Assembly: GCA_039881045.1 (NCBI GenBank)
Contig: JAYWVB010000082.1
Coordinates: 29,466-93,465 of the forward strand
Direction: 5' to 3'
DNA length: 64,000 nucleotides
Origin: Chaetomium olivaceum
Taxonomy: Eukaryota > Ascomycota > Sordariomycetes > Sordariales > Chaetomiaceae
Shown: positions 45,693 through 54,114 of the stretch, one piece after another
How positions within the stretch are numbered: the first letter of the stretch is position 1
How the letters are laid out: each line of letters begins with the position of its first letter
Notes under the pieces: generated by a model
What the model saw: the letters and a program-made list of their open reading frames with translations, nothing else
The model's database searches: none
Told to the model about the DNA's origin: nothing
Made by a program: the position numbers and the translations under genes

Positions 45693-46685
45693 GAAGGCAT
45701 GAGGAGGGCGGGGATTACCATGGCCAGAGAAGGGGTTGGGTGCTAATCATAAACGGATCATAACGGAGATAGATCATAGATGAATTACCCCATGATCTCG
45801 GTCTGGCAATACATCCGACTCTTTTGCAGGGAGAGGTTTACTAAGGCGACTTCTAGAGTAAGTCTATGAGCTTGGCTATAGTGACCACTGCGTGAGAAAA
45901 CATTTCCGCGTCTCGGTTTCCTTTGTCGTGGCGGACGCGGATAATACGTTTCCTGAGCTGTGGCTTCGGGAGACCTCCAGCCCTAAAAGTTCATCATCGC
46001 GCTTCATCCGGAAGTATTGCTCTCAGGGTTGAGTATGAGAGCGGTACACCATATAATGTTTACCTCGAGTGGATTGCATGCCTTCCTAGCCTCCCTCCTC
46101 ATCCCGCCCCTCCGCCGTTCCGCCCCTTTTATCTCAACTCCATGCCTACCACCTGCCGCCACACCTTCCTGCCAGTACTATATATACAAATCCCAACAGT
46201 CACACTGTCACCGCATCCTCCCAGTTGAAGTCAAACAACGGTTTGGCTCAGCGGTATTGGGAGGACCGGTTGGGCGACAACGATCGAAAGAGGCAGGAGT
46301 TCGACTCCCCCTCGCGGCGCAAAACCTTACACCCAGGGGTTTTCGTAGCCACCAACCTCCATTCGACCAGCGGATGGGGCTTGGTGGTGAGCTTTTTGTA
46401 TTTTACTTCTTTCTTCTTTCTCTTTTAAAGATCCCGCTGTTCTGCTCGATGTTGTCCATCCTCCCTCCGCCTTCCCCAACTCATCCTGCTCAAAGCAACA
46501 GCACCAAGCCGCGCGAGAAACAACGGTGATAGGCTAAAAGGGCGCCGCAAAAGAGGTTCATACCAACCAACAACCATTCCGAGTACGTACTCTAGACCCG
46601 TCGGAATGGAGAAGTTCGTTACTGAGAAATCCCAGAACCCGTCCACCAAAAGATTTGAAGTAATCTTGCGCAGCGAAACCTCAAA
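45693..46685. other. Intergenic, SDR to deaminase-like gene
   Basis: 993 bp with no protein-like frame. A pyrimidine-rich tract with TATATA near 46180 may be promoter. A weak pol III A-box/B-box-like pair at 46242-46309 was judged not to fold as tRNA. Confidence 0.45.
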
Positions 46686-47213
46686 ATGCTAAGCGGAGCC
46701 TCGATTATCACACGCCGGATAGTGCAAAACCTCCGGTCCGTCACCCAACAGCAACAGCCATGCGGCGTCGACCTCACACTCCTCCGAGTTCACAAATGGA
46801 CCTCACCCGCTACCATTGACTTCGACAACACGCGACGCCAGGCTGCAGAAACCTCCGAGGTGCACTTCAAGGACGGGGCAACCAAGCTGAAGCCGGGTGC
46901 CTACCTCATTGATTTCAACGAAACGGTCCGGATGCCGCAGGACTGCATGGGAAGTCTCTTTGGCAGGTCGACGCTCTGGCGGTCTGGCGTGACGATCCAG
47001 GCTGGCGTGGTGGATGCGGGATATGAAGGCGCGTTGGGGGCTGTGATGGAAGTCAAGAACTCTGCTGGGGTCCATGTCTTTAGAGGCGCCAAACTGGCGC
47101 AGATGGCGGTTTACCCGATGGAGGAGGCGGTTGAAGGATACAGTGGCATTTACCAGTTGTCGAGGAACAGCGCTGGGCTTGATGGAACGGGGGTTGTTGG
47201 CGAGGGGATATGA
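46686..47213 (+). CDS. dCTP deaminase/dUTPase-like protein
   Basis: Trimeric dUTPase-fold enzyme of pyrimidine nucleotide metabolism, expected to act on dCTP or dUTP. Intronless, 175 residues, typical of the bacterial/archaeal dCTP deaminase group. It opens MLSGASIITRRIVQN, followed by CGVDLTLLRVHKW, with LKPGAYLIDFNETVRMPQDCMG; the trimer motif LFGRSTLWRSGVTIQAGVVDAGYEG contains the conserved Ser and Asp; then LAQMAVYPMEE. Deaminase versus bifunctional versus dUTPase cannot be decided by eye; the usual fungal dUTPase is a different subgroup, so this is probably an additional enzyme. Confidence 0.8.
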   Translation: MLSGASIITRRIVQNLRSVTQQQQPCGVDLTLLRVHKWTSPATIDFDNTRRQAAETSEVHFKDGATKLKPGAYLIDFNETVRMPQDCMGSLFGRSTLWRSGVTIQAGVVDAGYEGALGAVMEVKNSAGVHVFRGAKLAQMAVYPMEEAVEGYSGIYQLSRNSAGLDGTGVVGEGI

Positions 47214-47715
47214 GTACGAAGTACACATTACAGTCATGTACCTCAGCTGGAGAGATCGTTCGGCTGGAGGGTGTGAGCAAGGGAAGAGGGGTGATTAACT
47301 GGTCAACTGTTAACTAAATTCATCAGCTCGTGGCGGCCTTTCAAGTTCATGGTTTCTAATCCTATGCAATGCATGCCATGTAATAGAATTCGTGACTAGG
47401 TACCTAGGTAGTTGTTCGACTTCCAGTTCTCTTGAAGAATGAGTGGATCTCTAGTGGTTGAGCTGAGGTGGGCTTTGGTGGAATGCCCCGCACCTAGTTG
47501 TCCCATCCCGTTCCTGACCCCGCCAGGGCAACCCACCAGAAAAAACCCCACTGGTAACTTGGTGCCTTCAAGCTCATTGTCAACGAACTGGATACCCACT
47601 GCGTTTGCGTGGGGTTGGGCATTTCAACACTCTCCCACCGACATCATAGGAACTTTGTCCAATTCAGCGACAGCACTCTCTAACCGCAGGCCGGCTTGGC
47701 CTACCCCGCGCCAAC
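47214..47715. other. Intergenic, deaminase-like gene to SKI2
   Basis: 502 bp; contains a second CCTAGGTA palindrome at 47396-47411. No gene. Confidence 0.5.
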
Positions 47716-50700
47716 ATGGCATCAGAACTCAGCGACGCCATGCAAGCGCTACACCTTGACGGCGACACTTCGTTCGACGCCATTGACGACATTTTTGACA
47801 AGACTGTCACACCCGAACCCAAGCCCCAGAACCCCGACCAGCTTCGCGCCGAGCTCGAGGCGAAATATCTCTCTCCCTCAACCACCTTCTCAGACCAATG
47901 GCTCGACAAACTACAGCAGCGCTGGGACATCCCAACCGATTACTCCCTCCTCTTCCGCGTCGCCCCGACCCAAACTCGCACCGTCACGCGCTTCATCCGG
48001 CACGGTCTCGAGGGCCGCGTCACCGGCTACCGCAACGTCACCGTTCCGGCCTCCCATGCCACCGCCAAGTCGAGCACATCCATGCTGCGGAAACCCGCCG
48101 GTCGAGCCGACTTTGTGCGCGGTGCCGCCGGTTTCTTTCCCTTCGCTCCGGGCGGTTTGGAGGGCATCGAGTCGGCCGCGGCTCTAGAGGATCAGCTTCG
48201 AGCGTCGTCAGCCGCCGCGGAGGAGGGCGATAGCAGGAAGAAACTGGAAAAGGTCATCAAGCTTGGCGAAGGGGGCTTGCTTGAGATCGCACCCGGCCTT
48301 GAGCGGGGCATCGACTTCAGCAAGAGGAGGAAGCTTGCCGATGCCGACAGCGAGAGGCAAGCGAAGGAGGTCGAAGAGGTGCTGGACCAGGAACCCGAGG
48401 CTGCACCTGGTGCTGAGGATGAAGCGGGCGGGAAACCGCGTGCCGATGGCGACGAAGAGGGGGATGAAGACGAGGACGAGGATGTGGAAGATATTGACTC
48501 CATTCTTCCGGTCGAATTCCCCGCCCTGGAACCTCGCGGCACTCTTGCCGCGTCTAGCGCTAGGAAAGCTGGCCGTGAGTGGGCGCACATGGTCGACATC
48601 AACCGCCCGATGCCCAACTTCCGCGAGCTTGTGCCGGATATGGCGAGGGAATGGCCTTTCGAGCTGGATACGTTTCAAAAGGAGGCTATTTACCACCTGG
48701 AGAACGGCGATTCGGTGTTCGTTGCGGCACATACCTCGGCAGGCAAGACGGTGGTTGCCGAGTACGCCATCGCCCTCGCGGCAAGACACATGACCAAGGC
48801 CATCTACACCTCCCCTATTAAGGCGTTGAGTAACCAGAAGTTTCGCGACTTCAGGCAGACCTTCGACGAAGTCGGTATTTTGACCGGTGATGTGCAGATC
48901 AACCCCGAGGCTAGTTGTTTAATTATGACCACCGAGATTCTCCGGAGTATGCTTTACCGTGGAGCGGATCTCATCCGTGACGTCGAGTTCGTCATCTTCG
49001 ACGAGGTCCATTACGTAAACGACTTTGAGCGTGGCGTGGTGTGGGAAGAAGTCATTATTATGCTACCGGAGCATGTCACGCTGATTCTGCTCTCCGCGAC
49101 TGTGCCGAACACGCACGAGTTCGCGTCTTGGGTTGGGCGGACGAAACAAAAGGACATCTACGTTATCTCGACACCGAAACGACCGGTTCCGCTGGAACAT
49201 TACCTCTGGGGGAACAAGAACATCTACAAGATCGTCGACGCGGACAAGAAGTTCGTTGAAAAAGGCTGGAAAGAAGCCAACTCGGCGATCCAAGGCAAGG
49301 ATAAGATGAAGACGCTTCCTCCAGCAGCAGCAGCACAGCCAGCCCGCGGTGGGGCCAACGGTAGAGGGGGCCGTGGTGGGCAACAGGGGTGGAAACCAGC
49401 AGCGCGGTGGTGGCAGGGGTGGTGGTCAACAGCAGCGAGGTCGGGGCGGACCTCCCCGTGCAAGCCACGCCCCTGGTCATATGGGACGGGCGGGGAGACC
49501 CGGCGGGTACACATCGGCTGCCCAAGACAAGAACCTCTGGGTTCATCTAGTACAGTTCTTGAAGAAGGGGACCCTACTTCCGGCTTGTATCTTTGTTTTC
49601 TCCAAAAAGCGTTGCGAAGAGAATGCCGATGCACTGAGCAACCAGGATTTCTGCACCGCTCAGGAGAAGAGCGCGGTCCACATGCTCATCGAGAAATCGA
49701 TTGCGCGGTGAAGCCTGAGGATCGGGTGCTTCCCCAGATCATCAGACTGAGGGAGTTGCTCTCGCGCGGCATTGCCGTTCACCATGGCGGTTTGCTGCCC
49801 ATCGTCAAGGAGCTCGTCGAGATGCTGTTCGCCCAGACGCTTGTCAAGGTTTTGTTTGCTACGGAGACTTTCGCTATGGGCTTAAACCTTCCGACGAGAA
49901 CCGTTGTCTTTTCTGGCTACCGGAAGCACGATGGTCATTCGTTCCGCAACCTTCTCCCTGGTGAGTACACTCAAATGGCTGGCAGAGCAGGGCGACGTGG
50001 TCTCGATACCGTCGGCTCTGTCATTATTGTTCCGCCAGGAGGTGACGAGGCGCCTCCCGTCACGGACCTCCGGCAGATGATACTTGGGGAGCCTAGCAAG
50101 CTCCGGTCACAGTTCCGGCTCACGTACAACATGATTCTCAACCTCCTGCGCGTCGAGGCACTCAAGATCGAGGAAATGATTAAGCGAAGTTTCTCAGAGC
50201 ACGCCACCCAGCAGCTTTTGCCCGAGCACGAGAAGGCAGTTAAGGTTTCCGAGGCAGATTTAGCCAAGGTCAAGAGAGACTCATGCCCGGTCTGCGACGA
50301 CCATATGGATGAGTGCCATCAGGCTGGCGAGGACTTCAAGCAGCTGACTGTAGACCTTTACCGCATGTTACTGGTCAACCCTATCGGCCGGAAGATGTTC
50401 ACGACTGGGAGGTTGATTGTCTGGATGAAGGAAGGCGTCCGCACACCGGGCATACTCCTATCCGAAGGAGCGAGCGTAAAGAGCAGCGCCACAAATCCCA
50501 CGGTGCAAGTCCTCGAGATCAGGACTAACCGGGAGATTCGTAACGACACGGACCTCCTTCCATTTGTGCCAGCGTTCCGGAAGTATTTCACCCCGCTACC
50601 GCAGGCCAGGAAGCACATCTCGACAAAAACCCTGCACCTCCCGATTACAGACATTGTCTGCCTCACAAAATACGTTACGAAGGGTGTCATACCGGACATC

Positions 50701-51579
50701 TTTGGCGGCGAGGGCCACGCGAAGGCCAAGGAGAAACTGCACCAGATTTGCAAAACCTGGAACGCGGATATGTGGGACGAGATGGACCTAAGCCGGATCC
50801 GTAACCTCGCAGTCCACGATATCGCAAGCAAGCGGCGAGAGGCCGAGGTTAAGGTAATCAAGTCGCCAGCGTCAGGCTGTCAAACATTCCTGAAACACTA
50901 TGCCATGTGCCACGATCAGTGGCTCATCCAAACCCACATCAAGCAGCTCCGCGAGACCCTCTCGGAGCAGAACTTGCAGCTCCTGCCCGACTATGAGCAG
51001 CGCATCCAGGTCCTCAAAGACCTCTCCTTCATCGACGACGCCAGCCGCATCCAGCTGAAGGGCAAGGTCGCCTGCGAGGTGCACTCGGGCGACGAGCTGG
51101 TCCTGACGGAGCTCATCTTGGAGAACGTGCTCGCCGACTACGAGCCCGCCGAGATCGCGGCCCTGCTCTCGGCCTTTGTCTTCCAGGAAAAGACCGACTC
51201 GGTCCCGCGGCTGACGGCCAACCTCGAGCGCGGCATGAAGACCATCGTCGACCTCTCGGAGAAGGTCAACAGCGTCCAGACGCTGCACCAGGTCATCCAG
51301 ACGAGCGAGGAGAGCAACGACTTCGTGTCCAAGCCCCGCTTCGGCCTGATGGAGGTCGTGTACGAATGGGCCCGGGGCATGAGCTTCAAGAACATTACCG
51401 ATTTGACCGATGTGTTGGAGGGCACCATTGTCAGGACCATCACGCGGCTGGACGAGACGTGCCGCGAGGTGAAGAATGCTGCGCGCATCATTGGCGACCC
51501 GGATCTGTATCAGAAGATGGCGGCTGCGCAGGAGATGATTCGGAGGGATATCACGGCCGTGGCGAGCTTGTATATGTAG
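47716..51579 (+). CDS. ski2: Ski2-type DExH RNA helicase, with two compensating frame shifts
   Basis: Helicase of the cytoplasmic Ski complex, feeding RNA to the exosome. One 1287-codon frame spans the gene with no intron. N-terminal Ski2 segment: KLQQRWDIPTDYSLLFRVAPT. RecA1: DTFQKEAIYHLENGDSVFV, HTSAGKT (Walker A, about residue 338), DEVHYVNDFERG (about 427) and LLSATVPN. RecA2: SRGIAVHHGGLLPIVKELVE, FATETFAMGLNLPTRTVVF and QMAGRAGRRG. The end is the DSHCT region (KPRFGLMEVVYEWARGMSF). Between about 49376 and 49711 the long frame reads non-homologous WKPAARWWQGWW-like sequence, while the next frame reads an RGG tract and then KNLWVHLVQFLKKGTLLPACI, FVFSKKRCEENADALSNQDF up to EKSIAR, TGA. 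One extra base in the RGG tract and one missing base near 49709 (CGG-TGA for CGG-TTGA) restore it. Confidence 0.9.
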   Translation: MASELSDAMQALHLDGDTSFDAIDDIFDKTVTPEPKPQNPDQLRAELEAKYLSPSTTFSDQWLDKLQQRWDIPTDYSLLFRVAPTQTRTVTRFIRHGLEGRVTGYRNVTVPASHATAKSSTSMLRKPAGRADFVRGAAGFFPFAPGGLEGIESAAALEDQLRASSAAAEEGDSRKKLEKVIKLGEGGLLEIAPGLERGIDFSKRRKLADADSERQAKEVEEVLDQEPEAAPGAEDEAGGKPRADGDEEGDEDEDEDVEDIDSILPVEFPALEPRGTLAASSARKAGREWAHMVDINRPMPNFRELVPDMAREWPFELDTFQKEAIYHLENGDSVFVAAHTSAGKTVVAEYAIALAARHMTKAIYTSPIKALSNQKFRDFRQTFDEVGILTGDVQINPEASCLIMTTEILRSMLYRGADLIRDVEFVIFDEVHYVNDFERGVVWEEVIIMLPEHVTLILLSATVPNTHEFASWVGRTKQKDIYVISTPKRPVPLEHYLWGNKNIYKIVDADKKFVEKGWKEANSAIQGKDKMKTLPPAAAAQPARGGANGRGGRGGQQGWKPAARWWQGWWSTAARSGRTSPCKPRPWSYGTGGETRRVHIGCPRQEPLGSSSTVLEEGDPTSGLYLCFLQKALRRECRCTEQPGFLHRSGEERGPHAHREIDCAVKPEDRVLPQIIRLRELLSRGIAVHHGGLLPIVKELVEMLFAQTLVKVLFATETFAMGLNLPTRTVVFSGYRKHDGHSFRNLLPGEYTQMAGRAGRRGLDTVGSVIIVPPGGDEAPPVTDLRQMILGEPSKLRSQFRLTYNMILNLLRVEALKIEEMIKRSFSEHATQQLLPEHEKAVKVSEADLAKVKRDSCPVCDDHMDECHQAGEDFKQLTVDLYRMLLVNPIGRKMFTTGRLIVWMKEGVRTPGILLSEGASVKSSATNPTVQVLEIRTNREIRNDTDLLPFVPAFRKYFTPLPQARKHISTKTLHLPITDIVCLTKYVTKGVIPDIFGGEGHAKAKEKLHQICKTWNADMWDEMDLSRIRNLAVHDIASKRREAEVKVIKSPASGCQTFLKHYAMCHDQWLIQTHIKQLRETLSEQNLQLLPDYEQRIQVLKDLSFIDDASRIQLKGKVACEVHSGDELVLTELILENVLADYEPAEIAALLSAFVFQEKTDSVPRLTANLERGMKTIVDLSEKVNSVQTLHQVIQTSEESNDFVSKPRFGLMEVVYEWARGMSFKNITDLTDVLEGTIVRTITRLDETCREVKNAARIIGDPDLYQKMAAAQEMIRRDITAVASLYM

Positions 51580-52082
51580 GCACTTGATGCGTGTCTGTTG
51601 CGGGTGATGATGTATGGCGGTGGGTTATGACGCTACGTTCTGTTCGGGTTACGTATTAGGAAGAAAAAATGGGATGAGCATAGCATGAATGGCTTTTAGC
51701 ATGAATGGCCTCTCACACGAATTCTTGCCAGAAGAGGCATAGCTAGACTTTTTGAAAGTAGACCTGTTGATTGATGAAGATAATGTTCCGCACGACGAGT
51801 GGGCGGGGGGGGTTTGATGGATGGAAGCTGCGTTGTAATCATAGATGTCTATCCCAAAAAGAAAAACCGTTCGCTCCGTCGTAGCAAATCGTCATGAACC
51901 TAAGCAACCCGAACGCCATGTGAAAACCCCCTTCAACGCGTAAAAGCAGCAAGAAGGCTTCCCCCAAATACCACGTCAGCCCTGCGTCATCATATGTATG
52001 TGGTGACCCCCGATGATCAACATTCCGTCACCGTCCCAAAACATCATGTTATCCAACCCAACCCATCTAACCCATCCACCGA
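51580..52082. other. Convergent intergenic, SKI2 to ESCRT-III gene
   Basis: 503 bp of 3' regions; no gene. Confidence 0.5.
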
Positions 52083-52900
52083 TCATGCCCTCAGCGCCCG
52101 CAGCCGCTGCTGTAACGCATCCTCGACCTCGGGCGTGGGCTCGGCGGGCTCCTTGACTGGGTCGACCTTGCTGGTGGAGGCCTCGTTCAGCTCCTGTCCC
52201 AGCTCGAGGCCGGCGTCATCGGCTAGTTTTCCCAGCAGCTCCTGCACAGAGTCATCACTGACTTGGACCGAGGTGTTCTGCGTCATGGCGTCTTGGTAAA
52301 TGCCGTTGTTCATGGCGTACTCCTCGTTCTGGGAGCGGAACTGCTCCAGCGTTAGGAGGGTCTTCTCCGGGTTGGCGCTGCGCTGGGCGCGCTGCATCGT
52401 TTTGGACGACTGCGACATCATAGTCGTCATGCGGTTCATGGCGTTGTTGGCCTGGATCTGCGCTAGCGAGAGCTCGGCGATGTCGGCGGCTTGGTCCATC
52501 TGTGCGGCGATCGCTTGCTTGGCGAGGAGCATGCGGGCTTTTTGCGCGGCTTGCGCGGTCTCGCCCTTTTTGAGGAGCTGTTGTGGGGGAAGGGGTGTCA
52601 GCCATTTGTTCTACATGCTCTCCTCTTCCTGCCCTGTGGCAACCGGGAGGGAGTAGAGAGGCGTACATTTTGAATCTGCTTCTTGAGTTCGTTATCCTGC
52701 TTCGCGGCTTTTTGCGCCTCGCGACGGGCTTGTTTGGCGTTAAACTACAGGTCGCCAGTGTTAGATCATTTCGTCCCGTCTTGCTACCCCGATGCCCGGG
52801 TCACAGAGTGTGTTTCTCAGCGGAGGGCGGGGTTGAGGATGCTGCGTACCCGGGCCTGGAACTCGGTTTGCATGTCTCGGGAGAGTTGGCGGTTCGACAT
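52083..52900 (-). CDS. ESCRT-III subunit of the Snf7 family, CHMP1/Did2-like
   Basis: Helps remodel endosomal membranes and recruit Vps4 during multivesicular body sorting. Exons 52900-52850, 52744-52667 and 52577-52083; introns 105 and 89 bp; 207 residues. Basic N-terminal helices: MSNRQLSRDMQTEFQARFNA, then RREAQKAAKQDNELKKQIQN, LLKKGETAQAAQKARMLLAK. The central helix is MNRMTTMMSQSSKTMQRAQR; the acidic C-terminus ends EVEDALQQRLRALRA, a MIM1-type Vps4-MIT-binding helix as in CHMP1/Did2. The N-terminus diverges from yeast Did2, so subtype is less sure than family. Confidence 0.82.
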
Positions 52901-53462
52901 GGTGACGGCTGCTGTCTTGTCGACAGTTATCACGATTATGTTGAATACTAGTAGGGAAAAATGAATTGCCGCGTGAAGTTCAAGTTCAGTTGCTTTAACT
53001 AAGGTATGGCAATCGCGGTTGCTCGTTGACGAAGCGGCGAACAAGGGGGCCAGGCTGACCGTTTCCAGGCTCCGAGGTCGCCTCCTGTTGGTCAAGCGAG
53101 GGGCGGGGCGCAGATAACGGCGGGGCTGCAATGGCCCCATGACGCAGGGTTTGTGGCTGGTGCATGCAGGGATTGTGTGGCCTTCTGGGCTCATGAGCGT
53201 CAACGTTTCTTCGTCCCGTTGCAGAATGCGCGTGCACCCGGGTTTGTGGGCAGGGATCGGGTGGGCCGACAGTGCAAGCCACACGATGACCCGCAGCTTG
53301 CACATGGATGGGCCCGGTTGACTTTTCGAGCATCGAAGAGCATTTTTTTTCACCTCGCCATCTTTCGCCTTTCAGATTGACCGCAAGGTGTTTCCTCCTC
53401 TACCCGGTACAAGTCCAGTCTCCCCCATAGTCCAGCAAAAAAACAGCGGCAGCGGCAGCAAT
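52901..53462. other. Bidirectional promoter, ESCRT-III gene and DUF427 gene
   Basis: 562 bp between two divergent starts. No gene. Confidence 0.5.
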
Positions 53463-54114
53463 ATGTCGGCCATGCGGAAACACAACGTTACGACCTTTCC
53501 TCGTCCGCCAATTGTGGAGAGAACGAACCGTCACATCCAGATCAAGTGGCACGGTCAGCTAGTGGCCGACTGTCCGCCTGGCGAGGCTTACTGGGTGCTC
53601 GAGGCCCATCACGCTCCGGGTCCGTTTCCCCTCCTTGGCTTCTCCATCTCCATCACCATGATCTCCATCTCCTTCTCCATCGGATGGCCCCTGGGGATAG
53701 TCGCGAAAAATTGCTCGTTGTGTGTCGACGGTTACTGACCGATTCTCTCCATATGCAGTGTACTACATCCCTCCTAGCCGAGTCCGGCTACCCCTATCGA
53801 CTACCCCTCGGGCGACCTTTTCCGAATTCCACGGCGCGGCGACGAACTATGCGATCATGAGCCCGATCTCGGCTACCGACATTCTCACGAACCGTATCTG
53901 GTCGTATAACGAGCCGCCCAAGGAATACGAGGCCATCAAAGGCTATATCGCTTTCTTTGTCGGGCCCTGGGAGTGCTATGTCGACAATGAGAGGGCCCAC
54001 GCGCCGCCGGGTGATTATTACGGCGGCTGGGTTACCAGCGACATCGAGGGGCTCGTGAAGCCTCCTCATCACCAATCTCACCAGTGGGGAACGGGCTGGG
54101 ACGGCGTCTTCTAA
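53463..54114 (+). CDS. DUF427 domain protein
   Basis: 170 residues from exons 53463-53619 and 53759-54114 (139-bp intron, donor GTCCGT, acceptor GCAG). The fold is the small DUF427 beta-tent seen in bacteria and fungi, whose biochemical role is not established. Recognisable parts are VERTNRHIQIKWHGQLVADC, EAYWVLEAHHAP joining VYYIPPSRVRLPL, ATFSEFHGAATNYAIM and IKGYIAFFVGPWECYVDNER, then GDYYGGWVTSDIEG. Cytosolic by absence of a signal. No neighbour suggests a role. Confidence 0.85.

Noticed and set aside
46242..46309. A-box-like TGGCTCAGCGG and B-box-like AGTTCGACTCC suggesting a tRNA
   Set aside because: Acceptor-stem arms do not pair and the T stem has two mismatches, so it does not fold as tRNA.
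49349..49711. Programmed frameshifting as explanation for the SKI2 frame changes
   Set aside because: No slippery site with structure was seen, it would need two opposite events, and five other genes show similar lesions; consensus error is simpler.
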